From positions 1 to 9,008 of the forward strand of contig JALQST010000103.1 of assembly GCA_023264315.1 (NCBI GenBank): a stretch of 9,008 bases of DNA, written 5' to 3'. Every line of letters begins with the position of its first letter. Within the stretch, counting starts at the first letter, position 1. Positions 1 through 5,607 of this stretch are shown in pieces. The notes beneath the pieces are model-generated. The model searched no databases. It saw only the letters and a program-made list of their open reading frames with translations, and had not been told where the DNA came from. The translations under genes and the position numbers were made by a program. This stretch comes from Nodosilinea sp. BSH.14. GTDB lineage: Bacteria > Cyanobacteriota > Cyanobacteriia > Phormidesmidales > Phormidesmidaceae.

Positions 1-723
1 CAACACCACCAGGGCAAACATCAGCAGCCCCAGGGCCGTGGCTACCCCAAAGGCCACACTCAGCACTCCTCCCCACAGGCTTCTATCTAGGGCGAAAATC
101 TGAAAACCCACGAATAGAAGAAACCCCACAACCCCGGTCATAAAAATATCGCGGGGCAAGGGTGGCAGGGCCAACAGCGCCTCTAGAAATCGGCCTAGCT
201 TCACATTTTCCGAGGGCCAGCGATAGCCAATCAACACCTGGTTAGGGTTAGCCATGATGGCTGGATCATGGCGATTCACGTATTTGAAAATATTGCCATA
301 CCAAGCCTGCGCCCCCCGGCGACTCGTGTTGTAGCCATGCACCGTAATCACCAACTCCGCGCCGCCCGCTGGGTTGCTGGCCATGATCCGATGCAGGTGA
401 TCAGCAATCTCCTTCACCCCTTGCTGAGCATACTGTTGCTGCTCTTCTGGGGTTAACTCTAGACACCCATGGGCGGCCTGCTTCGACATCCATTTTTTAG
501 CCTGATTCCCCCTCGGGTCAGCCGGGGGTTGGGGGTCAATATCAGGCGTGGCGCTACTCATCACAAAGTAGCCCGGAATCTGGCCCGGTGTGCCCTCCGA
601 GTCGTCCAGGTTAACGATGCTCACTTGCCCATCGGGCTGAAAGACAAACTTTTGAATCACAAACGGCAGCGCAGCAGCCATAGATACCCCCCACGGAAAA
701 GACATCGCACGTTGAAGGCCCAT
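1..723 (-). CDS. Membrane-inserted alpha/beta-hydrolase-like protein, C-terminus cut by window edge
   Basis: The minus-strand frame is open from an ATG at 723-721 to base 1 (241 codons), with an in-frame stop just upstream at 774-772. An AAGGG run lies about 12 nt before the ATG; a second ATG at codon 7 is a possible alternative start. Residues 124-133 read LVITVHGYNT, which resembles the beta-strand plus HG(Y)N oxyanion region of alpha/beta hydrolases. Residues 162-170 (QVLIGYRWP) look like the next core strand. Two hydrophobic segments follow, about 193-212 and 217-241, which should be membrane spans. The catalytic serine motif would lie beyond the window. The N-terminal 120 residues (soluble, with a Pro/Asp-rich stretch near 58-72) match nothing I recognise. 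A lipase or esterase-type enzyme held in the membrane is an inference; substrate unknown. The gene is divergent from cofH. Confidence 0.7.
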   Translation of the reverse strand, partial: MGLQRAMSFPWGVSMAAALPFVIQKFVFQPDGQVSIVNLDDSEGTPGQIPGYFVMSSATPDIDPQPPADPRGNQAKKWMSKQAAHGCLELTPEEQQQYAQQGVKEIADHLHRIMASNPAGGAELVITVHGYNTSRRGAQAWYGNIFKYVNRHDPAIMANPNQVLIGYRWPSENVKLGRFLEALLALPPLPRDIFMTGVVGFLLFVGFQIFALDRSLWGGVLSVAFGVATALGLLMFALVVL

Positions 724-1001
724 CGCCCCCCAACCCTTCACAGGGTAGCCGAGCCGCCCTCCCCCTCGGCCCTAGCGTTAAAAAATGAGACGAGCCCTCC
801 CCCCAGGCGTTGATCACCAAGCCCATGATCGGGTCGGTATCCTGTCTGCCATAACCGCCCAGCCGACTGATCTACCTTGGGTGATCTACCTTGGTTTGCC
901 ATCGTCTCAGGTGAACCAGAGGCCAGGGCTTGAGGGTCTGGGTTTATAGTTAGGATGGGCCGGCGGACAGCCCTAGGGCATAAGGATTAGGTGTAAGCAC
1001 C
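724..1001. other. Divergent intergenic spacer between hydrolase-like gene and cofH
   Basis: This 278-bp stretch must hold the promoters of both the minus-strand hydrolase-like gene and cofH. I see no credible gene in it; open frames here lack start signals and family features. On the plus strand, TTGAGG (930-935) and TAGGAT (951-956) are a weak sigma70-like pair with only 15 bp between them. The other notable content is a 14-bp-period tandem repeat (868-894). Confidence 0.5.
868..894. repeat. Two tandem copies of TGATCTACCTTGG upstream of cofH
   Basis: TGATCTACCTTGG occurs at 868-880 and again at 882-894, identical over 13 bp and separated by one G, giving a 14-bp period. It lies 107 bp before the cofH start. 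It could be a double operator or a recent slip duplication; the sequence alone does not decide. Confidence 0.8.
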
Positions 1002-2168
1002 ATGGGCATAGGAATTCAAGCCATTCTAGATCGGGCCTTAGCCGGAGCCGATCTCACCCCATCAGAGGGCTTGGCCCTGCTGCAAGCGGAACAGCCCGCT
1101 GATATCGAGGCATTACGATCCGTAGCCGATGCCCTGCGGCAGCGCCAGGTGGGCGATACCGTCACCTACGTCATCAACCGCAACATCAACTACACCAACA
1201 TTTGCGAGCAGCACTGTAGCTTCTGCGCCTTTCGGCGGGATCAGGGCGAAACCGGCTCCTACTGGCTGAAATTTGACACCATCCTCGCCAAGGCCACCGA
1301 TGCCGTGGCCCAGGGCGCAACGGAAATTTGTATGCAGGGTGGCCTCAATCCCTACGCCAAGGTGAAGGGCACCTCCCTAGGCTATTACCTCAAACTGGTG
1401 GACACGATTAAAGCCCAGTTTCCCCGGCTTCACCTCCACGCCTTTTCCCCCCAAGAGGTGCAGTTCATCGCCCGTGAGGATGGCCTGAGCTACGTCGAAG
1501 TCCTAGCAGCCTTGCAAGGGGCGGGGGTGGGATCGCTGCCCGGAACAGCGGCGGAGGTGCTAGATGACGAGGTGCGGCGGGTGCTGTGTCCTGAGAAAAT
1601 CGACCGCGCCACCTGGCTAGAAATCGTCGGACTAGCCCACCAAATTGGCCTACCCACCACCAGCACCCTGCTCTCGGGCCACATCGAAACCCCAGCCCAG
1701 CAAATCCACCACCTCGATCAGCTTCGCCAGTTGCAGAACATGGCCCTGAACCATGACACCGGAGCCGCCATCACGGAATTTATCCTGCTGCCCTTTGTGG
1801 GCCAAGAAGCGCCCAAACCCCTGCGCCGTCGGGTAGGACGCGATCAACCCGTGCTGGCCGATGCATTGAAGCTCACCGCCGTAGCCCGAATTTACCTGGG
1901 CAACTGGATCCCCAATCACCAGCCCAGTTGGGTGAAATTGGGCCTCGCTGGGGCCACCGAAGCCCTGCGCTGGGGCTGCAACGACCTCGGCGGCACCCTC
2001 ATGGAAGAACACATCACCTCCATGGCCGGAGCCCAGGGCGGCACCTGCATGACCGTCGCTGAACTACGGGGAGCCATCACCTCCCTCGGTCGTCCCATCC
2101 AGCAGCGGAATACCTTGTACAACCCCGTCCACACTCCAGAACCCGCCCTAGTCTCACCGATTGGGTAA
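1002..2168 (+). CDS. cofH: 7,8-didemethyl-8-hydroxy-5-deazariboflavin (F0) synthase subunit CofH
   Basis: A radical SAM enzyme of 388 aa. With CofG it makes F0, the deazaflavin chromophore. CofH joins a tyrosine-derived fragment to 5-amino-6-ribitylamino-uracil, and CofG closes the ring. In cyanobacteria, which generally lack full F420 synthesis, F0 serves as the antenna pigment of certain DNA photolyases (family knowledge). The radical SAM cluster motif CX3CX2C is visible at C68, C72 and C75 (CEQHCSFC), followed by AFRR. Other family-typical blocks are MQGGLNP after the cluster, HAFSPQEV, SLPGTAAEVLDDEVR, and a C-terminal half with NDLGGTLMEEHITSMAG. Length is normal for the family. The ATG at 1002 has only a weak Shine-Dalgarno (AGG about 20 nt upstream). 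No cofG is present in this window. The last 15 bp overlap the 3' end of the convergent secreted-protein gene. Confidence 0.95.
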   Translation: MGIGIQAILDRALAGADLTPSEGLALLQAEQPADIEALRSVADALRQRQVGDTVTYVINRNINYTNICEQHCSFCAFRRDQGETGSYWLKFDTILAKATDAVAQGATEICMQGGLNPYAKVKGTSLGYYLKLVDTIKAQFPRLHLHAFSPQEVQFIAREDGLSYVEVLAALQGAGVGSLPGTAAEVLDDEVRRVLCPEKIDRATWLEIVGLAHQIGLPTTSTLLSGHIETPAQQIHHLDQLRQLQNMALNHDTGAAITEFILLPFVGQEAPKPLRRRVGRDQPVLADALKLTAVARIYLGNWIPNHQPSWVKLGLAGATEALRWGCNDLGGTLMEEHITSMAGAQGGTCMTVAELRGAITSLGRPIQQRNTLYNPVHTPEPALVSPIG

Positions 2169-2987
2169 CGCCGAAGGAAACACCGCCCCGGCTCGACAAT
2201 CCCGCAGCCATAGCCGCACCGCCTGCCCCACCACGCCCTGGCTGCTTTCCTGGGGTGGCGTCAACCGTTGGTCAGCCACGTCTCTAGCGGGATCGCCCCC
2301 CAGGCTGGAATACAGCAAGACCGAACGCCAGCCATCTTCGGCCTGCACCAAAAACAGCCAGTGGAACTGCTGCAACGACACCACCTGATTGCTGAGATAC
2401 TGCCGCTCCAAGGTGGTAAAAAACACTTGACGCAGGTCTGAGTCTGAATTGACGCCTGTCCCAAAGGCCCGTTCTGACAAATCTATCGGCTCAAAATCGG
2501 GCTGACTGGCGATCAGCATCGTTCCCACGGGGCTGGGCGTTGGGGGCATAGCTGGACGGTTGACCTCGGTCGCCGGATTCACCATAGACGGACGAAAACT
2601 CCGGGCCACCACCAGGTTGGCATACTGGGGCAAGTCCCGCAGCAGAGTTGCCACCAGGGTTTCATACTCCGCTGGGCAAGCCTCCGAGGGGCGCAGATAA
2701 ACCGGATCACTGGCCTCCACCGTGGGCGATGATTCGGATTCAATGGCTGGATCGGTTGATTCAGGATTGGCTGATTCAGGATCAGCGGTTTCAGAATCCG
2801 CAGGCAGGGGATCGCCCCATTCCCCACTGGTGTCATCACTGGCAGCATCGAGTGGCCTGGAATCGAGGATCTGGGTCGGTTCGATGGATTGCCCTAGGGC
2901 GGCTTGGGGCCAGGACATCACCACGGCCCCAACGGCTAGGATCAGGAGACCGCAACCTTTTTTGATGGCCCTGAGCTTGGCCCTCAC
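2154..2987 (-). CDS. Secreted hypothetical protein with signal peptide and acidic Ser/Glu/Pro linker
   Basis: I place the start at GTG 2987-2985 (277 aa). The frame is open to an ATG at 3074, but the extra 29 codons translate a palindromic repeat element (giving SPKLGEGFK) and would bury the signal peptide. From the GTG the protein begins with a basic stretch (RAKLRAIKK), a hydrophobic core at about residues 12-26 and a likely cleavage after ALG at residue 32. Residues 50-98 are an acidic low-complexity linker with repeated DPES/NPES units. A folded C-terminal part (about 99-277) has two cysteines, C104 and C264, that could form a disulfide after export. It ends with a GVVGQAVRLWLRDCR block that I believe is conserved in cyanobacterial proteins of unknown function. 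No catalytic motif is visible, so I assign no function. The gene lies downstream of pyrF on the same strand, with GGAGAGGG 7 nt before the GTG inside a hairpin. Its 3' end overlaps cofH by 15 bp. Confidence 0.75.
   Translation of the reverse strand: MRAKLRAIKKGCGLLILAVGAVVMSWPQAALGQSIEPTQILDSRPLDAASDDTSGEWGDPLPADSETADPESANPESTDPAIESESSPTVEASDPVYLRPSEACPAEYETLVATLLRDLPQYANLVVARSFRPSMVNPATEVNRPAMPPTPSPVGTMLIASQPDFEPIDLSERAFGTGVNSDSDLRQVFFTTLERQYLSNQVVSLQQFHWLFLVQAEDGWRSVLLYSSLGGDPARDVADQRLTPPQESSQGVVGQAVRLWLRDCRAGAVFPSALPNR
2757..2782. repeat. 15-bp-period repeat encoding DPES/NPES units
   Basis: TGATTCAGGAT occurs at 2757-2767 and 2772-2782, a 15-bp period that keeps the reading frame of the minus-strand secreted protein and encodes its PES-containing five-residue units. 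Looser copies lie on both sides. It looks like an expanding or contracting linker repeat. Confidence 0.7.
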
Positions 2988-3020
2988 CTTAAATCCCTCT
3001 CCCAACTTAGGAGAGGGCCA
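2981..3020. repeat. Short palindromic repeat element (half copy), hairpin over the start of the secreted-protein gene
   Basis: CCCTCTCC (2995-3002) and GGAGAGGG (3010-3017) form a perfect 8-bp stem with a 7-nt loop. Read on the minus strand, the segment GAGAGGGATTTAAGGTGAGG closely resembles one end of the larger element at 3951-4043, so the two belong to one repeat family. On the minus strand the distal stem arm contains the Shine-Dalgarno-like GGAG of the secreted-protein gene, whose GTG lies 7 nt further on. The hairpin could also slow transcription coming from pyrF, but it lacks a proper U tract (ATTTAAGG follows). Confidence 0.7.
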
Positions 3021-3111
3021 AGCCAAGGCCCAGAGGCATTTTTGTGATCGACTACGGTTGAAGCCTGGGGGCATGGGGCAGGTTTAGGGATGACACCCTA
3101 TAGGTTAGCCC

Positions 3112-3843
3112 CTAGGCGAGGGCGGTGGTGCATTCGTCGCAGATGCATTGGAAGGCGGCGGCGGGGTCGGGGCTGGCAGTGATGGGCCGACCGATGACGA
3201 GATAGGTGGCTCCCGCCTGGAGGGCTTGGGCGGGGGTGAGGGTACGCTGTTGGTCGTTGGCGCTGGCCCAGGTGGGGCGTACACCAGGGCAAACCAGGGC
3301 GAAGTTGGGCGATAGCACCTGGCGCATGTGGGGCACTTCCTGGGGCGAACACACCACGCCGCCGAGGCCAACTTCCTGGGTTATTTGCGCCAGTTGTAGG
3401 GCGTAATCGCCAACGGTCAGGGGTACCCGCAGTTCCGAGGACAGGGCTTCGGCGGAAATGCTGGTAAGCAGGGTAACGGCCACAATCAGCGGCAGGGGAA
3501 TGTGGTGAGCGTCGGCTTCGGCCTGGGCAGCGGCGAGGGCGGCACCAAGGGCGGCCTTCCCGGCGGCGGCGTGGAGAGTCATAATATCCACCCCGTAGCG
3601 AGTGGCGGCGGCACAGGCTCCGGCCATGGTGTTGGGGATGTCGTGGAGTTTGAGATCTAAGAAAATCCGCTTATCCCTGGCCTTGAGTTCCCCCAGGATG
3701 CTTGGCCCAGCGCTGATGAACAGTTCTAGACCCACCTTCCAAAAGCTGACCTGGGGGAGGCTATCCACCAAAGCCAACGCCGCCTCAGCCGTGGGCAAGT
3801 CTAAGGGCACGATGATCTGTTGATCTACGGTTAGTTGATTCAC
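3112..3843 (-). CDS. pyrF: Orotidine 5'-phosphate decarboxylase
   Basis: It catalyses the last step of de novo UMP synthesis, orotidine monophosphate to UMP plus CO2, in the cytoplasm. The 243-aa product has the expected TIM-barrel landmarks: D15 in PLDL, K36 in FWKVG, and the catalytic signature DLKLHDIPNT with D63, K65 and D68. Late loops include VCPGVRP at about 203-209 and a terminal VIGRPIT block that binds phosphate. Length is normal. The start is GTG at 3843-3841, supported by AAGGAG (3857-3852) with 8 nt spacing, the best ribosome binding site on this strand. It is the third gene of a minus-strand series after efp and accB. A strong hairpin lies between accB and pyrF, so pyrF probably has its own promoter within the 107 bp between 3844 and the repeat element. 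TAATGT-like sequence there is only a weak candidate. Confidence 0.97.
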   Translation of the reverse strand: MNQLTVDQQIIVPLDLPTAEAALALVDSLPQVSFWKVGLELFISAGPSILGELKARDKRIFLDLKLHDIPNTMAGACAAATRYGVDIMTLHAAAGKAALGAALAAAQAEADAHHIPLPLIVAVTLLTSISAEALSSELRVPLTVGDYALQLAQITQEVGLGGVVCSPQEVPHMRQVLSPNFALVCPGVRPTWASANDQQRTLTPAQALQAGATYLVIGRPITASPDPAAAFQCICDECTTALA

Positions 3844-3950
3844 CAGTTAATCTCCTTGAGCCACTGTGAAACCCCCTGTGCCTTGGATACATTACAGCGG
3901 ATTCTTAGGCATCCTCAGTAGACCACAAACGTCTTTTTGTGCCACGCTCT

Positions 3951-4043
3951 GACCTCGCCCAAAATCTCTCTCCCCAAGGGAGAGGGATTTTGAAGGACTT
4001 CCGGCTCCCCTCTCCTAGGAGGAGAGGAGTCGGGGGTGAGGTC
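3951..4043. repeat. 93-bp palindromic repeat element with terminal inverted repeats
   Basis: The ends are GACCTCGCCC (3951-3960) and GGGTGAGGTC (4034-4043), which are inverted copies matching at 9 of 10 positions. Inside lie two hairpins: 3961-3991 (about 14 bp) and CCTCTCC (4009-4015) with GGAGAGG (4021-4027) around a 5-nt loop. It encodes nothing. Its shape is that of a short interspersed repeat or MITE-like element, and a related half copy occurs at 2981-3020. It sits neatly between accB and pyrF. Confidence 0.75.
3961..3991 (-). terminator. Bidirectional terminator-like hairpin after accB
   Basis: The stem pairs 3961-3974 with 3978-3991 (AAAATCTCTCTCCC with GGGAGAGGGATTTT). It has 14 pairs including one G-U wobble, and a 3-nt loop. 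The AAAA and TTTT flanks give a short U run in either direction, the usual form of a two-way intrinsic terminator. It lies about 70 bp past the accB stop and probably ends the efp-accB transcript. It is part of the repeat element, so termination may be a side effect of the insertion. Confidence 0.65.
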
Positions 4044-4060
4044 TTCCGGGAGCTTGGCGA

Positions 4061-4564
4061 TTAGTTAGGGCGCACCAACATCAGAGCTTGGCCAAATTCT
4101 ACGGGTTCAGAATTATTGACCAGAATTTCCACGATTTCCCCAGAAACCTCGGCTTCTAGCTCATTCATCAGCTTCATGGCTTCGATGATGCACACCGTTT
4201 GGCCCGTGCTAACTCGGTCGCCGACGTTGACAAAGGGCGGTTCGTCCGGGGCGGGAGAGCGGTAGAAGGTACCCACCATGGGGGAACTGATCGTCAGCAG
4301 GTCGGAGTGTTTGCCGGGGGGAGCCGCTGGGGGAGATGCCGGAGCCGCCGATTCTGCAACGGGGGCCGCCACGTCCACGGGTTTGACCGGAGCCGGAGCC
4401 ACCGCTTCGGAAGCCACCACCACGGTGGGTACAGTCGTCGCCGTTACCACTCCTTGCTTGCGGAGGGTTAGCTCAAAGGTGGAGCTTTTCAGGGTCAATT
4501 CGGCCACATCGCTCTGGCTCAGGGCGGCGACCAATTCTCTTAGTTCGTTTACGTTTAGTTCCAC
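4061..4564 (-). CDS. accB: Biotin carboxyl carrier protein of acetyl-CoA carboxylase
   Basis: This protein carries the biotin that moves CO2 from biotin carboxylase (AccC) to the carboxyltransferase (AccAD), making malonyl-CoA for fatty-acid synthesis. Of its 167 aa, residues 1-38 are the conserved N-terminal segment (ELNVNELRELVAAL, then TFELTLRK). Residues about 41-86 are a flexible Ala/Pro/Val linker. Residues 88-166 are the biotinyl domain, with the biotinylation motif EAMKLMNE and modified lysine K131. The start is GTG at 4564-4562, with GAGG 8 nt upstream; it gives the N-terminus expected for cyanobacterial AccB. The gene follows efp by 121 bp on the same strand. This pairing is common in cyanobacteria, and the two are probably cotranscribed. 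Confidence 0.97.
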   Translation of the reverse strand: MELNVNELRELVAALSQSDVAELTLKSSTFELTLRKQGVVTATTVPTVVVASEAVAPAPVKPVDVAAPVAESAAPASPPAAPPGKHSDLLTISSPMVGTFYRSPAPDEPPFVNVGDRVSTGQTVCIIEAMKLMNELEAEVSGEIVEILVNNSEPVEFGQALMLVRPN

Positions 4565-4644
4565 GGAGCAACCCTCACTACCATCGTGCGTATATCCCGG
4601 TGATTCCCGATTTTAGGAGCAACCCGGCTTCTCTGAATCCCAAC

Positions 4645-4664
4645 GCTTTGACACTAGCCAAAGC
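4645..4664. other. Small hairpin in the efp-accB spacer
   Basis: GCTTTG (4645-4650) and CAAAGC (4659-4664) form a perfect 6-bp stem with an 8-nt loop between the efp stop and the accB start. There is no U run, so it is not a convincing terminator. It may be an RNA-processing or stability site, or chance. Confidence 0.3.
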
Positions 4665-4685
4665 CAGGGCCAAGGCAACTCCTGC

Positions 4686-5243
4686 CTATTCCCGACCGAG
4701 GTAAGCGTCGGTGCGGGTGTCTACTTTAATGCGCTCACCAATGGAGATGAACAGTGGCACCATCACCTGGGCTCCGGTTTCCACGATGGCGGGTTTGGTG
4801 CCTCCGGTGGCGGTGTCGCCCTTCACGCCGGGATCGGTTTGAACCACCTCTAGGACGATGGAATTGGGCAGTTCCACCTCTAACACCCGATCATTCCAGG
4901 TGACGACGTTGACGCTCATGCCTTCCTTCAGATACTTCACCCGATCGCCAATTTCGTCGGCGGTGAGGCGACCCTCTTCGTAGGACTCCATATCCATGAA
5001 GACGAGGTCGTCGCCGTCCCGGTAGGTGTGCTGCATGTCTTTCTTTTCAATCACGGCCTGGGGAACGGTTTCTCCAGCTCGGAAAGTGCGCTCTACGGTG
5101 TTGCCGGACTGCACGTTTTTGAGCTTGGTACGTACAAAGGCCGACCCTTTACCAGGCTTAACGTGTAGAAATTCCACAACACGCCAAACAGAGCCATCAA
5201 GCTCAATGGTTGTACCGGGGCGGAAATCATTGCTGGAAATCAT
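4686..5243 (-). CDS. efp: Elongation factor P
   Basis: EF-P binds the ribosome beside the P-site tRNA and relieves stalling at polyproline stretches. The 185-aa product is full length, with an N-terminal KOW-like domain (about 1-60) followed by two OB folds (about 65-125 and 128-184). The loop PGKGSAF at residues 30-36 carries K32, equivalent to the lysine that is modified in some bacteria. The EF-P signature near the C-terminus is clear (VPLFISIGERIKVDTRTDAYLGR). The ATG at 5243-5241 gives the normal family N-terminus (MISSNDFRPG), although no good Shine-Dalgarno precedes it. It is first in the minus-strand efp-accB pair and diverges from glsA. No EpmA or EpmB gene is visible here. Confidence 0.98.
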   Translation of the reverse strand: MISSNDFRPGTTIELDGSVWRVVEFLHVKPGKGSAFVRTKLKNVQSGNTVERTFRAGETVPQAVIEKKDMQHTYRDGDDLVFMDMESYEEGRLTADEIGDRVKYLKEGMSVNVVTWNDRVLEVELPNSIVLEVVQTDPGVKGDTATGGTKPAIVETGAQVMVPLFISIGERIKVDTRTDAYLGRE

Positions 5244-5379
5244 AACGCTGGCTCTAGTGGTCGGATAGATAAATGTTTTGGCATCTCATTTTACCCCTCT
5301 GTGGCCCTTTCCCCGTTGCGATTTCCGCCAGAATCCAGCGTGACTTTCTCCTAAGCCAGATCACCATGGCCCAGCCCGC

Positions 5380-5394
5380 ACAGCCCTGGGCTGT
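5380..5394. promoter_or_regulatory. 15-bp perfect dyad, possible operator between efp and glsA
   Basis: ACAGCCC-T-GGGCTGT is a perfect inverted repeat with 7-bp arms and one central base, too tight for an RNA hairpin but suited to a dimeric DNA-binding protein. It lies 137 bp before efp and 213 bp before glsA. An extra CAGCCC is at 5372-5377 and an ACAG at 5396-5399. The binding protein is unknown. Confidence 0.35.
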
Positions 5395-5480
5395 TACAGT
5401 GAGGGAACACCGAGAACGACCGCTAGGCCAAGCCCCTCAGGAGATCGCGGCACAGGATATCGCGGTAACAGAGGAGGCTT

Positions 5481-5535
5481 GGATCGACTGATCCAGTACA
5501 ACGAAACATCAGGAATGATCCAGTTAGGGATCCAG
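5481..5535. repeat. Cluster of GATCCAG repeats upstream of glsA
   Basis: TGATCCAGT occurs at 5489-5497 and 5516-5524 (27-bp spacing), followed by GGATCCAG at 5528-5535. A GGATC/GATCC inverted pair lies at 5481-5485 and 5490-5494. The cluster starts 127 bp before the glsA start and could be a multi-copy operator. Confidence 0.4.
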
Positions 5536-5607
5536 ATTGAGTCCAGGGCCGCACCAAAGCCTGTTGCCCTAGCCCGGGGCCAGTAGCTACTTACCCGCAG
5601 ACTTGCC

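Larger units (their letters stand above)
5244..5607. other. Divergent intergenic spacer between efp and glsA
   Basis: This 364-bp region has no credible gene. An open frame at 5273-5491 (plus) lacks a ribosome binding site and family features. The spacer holds a 15-bp perfect dyad (5380-5394) and a cluster of GATCCAG repeats (5481-5535). On the minus strand a TAAAAT box (5293-5288) could be the efp -10 element, but I find no matching -35. No clear promoter for glsA is visible. Confidence 0.5.

Noticed and set aside
611..826. 71-codon minus-strand open frame opposite the spacer and start of the hydrolase-like gene
   Set aside because: It overlaps the hydrolase-like gene in another frame on the same strand, which has coherent protein features. 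Cys/Gly-rich shadow.
2988..3074. Longer start (ATG 3074) for the secreted protein
   Set aside because: The added residues translate a palindromic repeat and place a tail before the signal peptide. GTG 2987 gives a normal signal peptide.
2722..3087. 121-codon plus-strand frame, including the NPSPNLGEGQ string
   Set aside because: Antisense to the secreted-protein gene and partly translated repeat element.
5273..5491. 72-codon open frame in the efp-glsA spacer
   Set aside because: No ribosome binding site, no recognisable domain, and it runs across the dyad; likely chance in GC-rich DNA.
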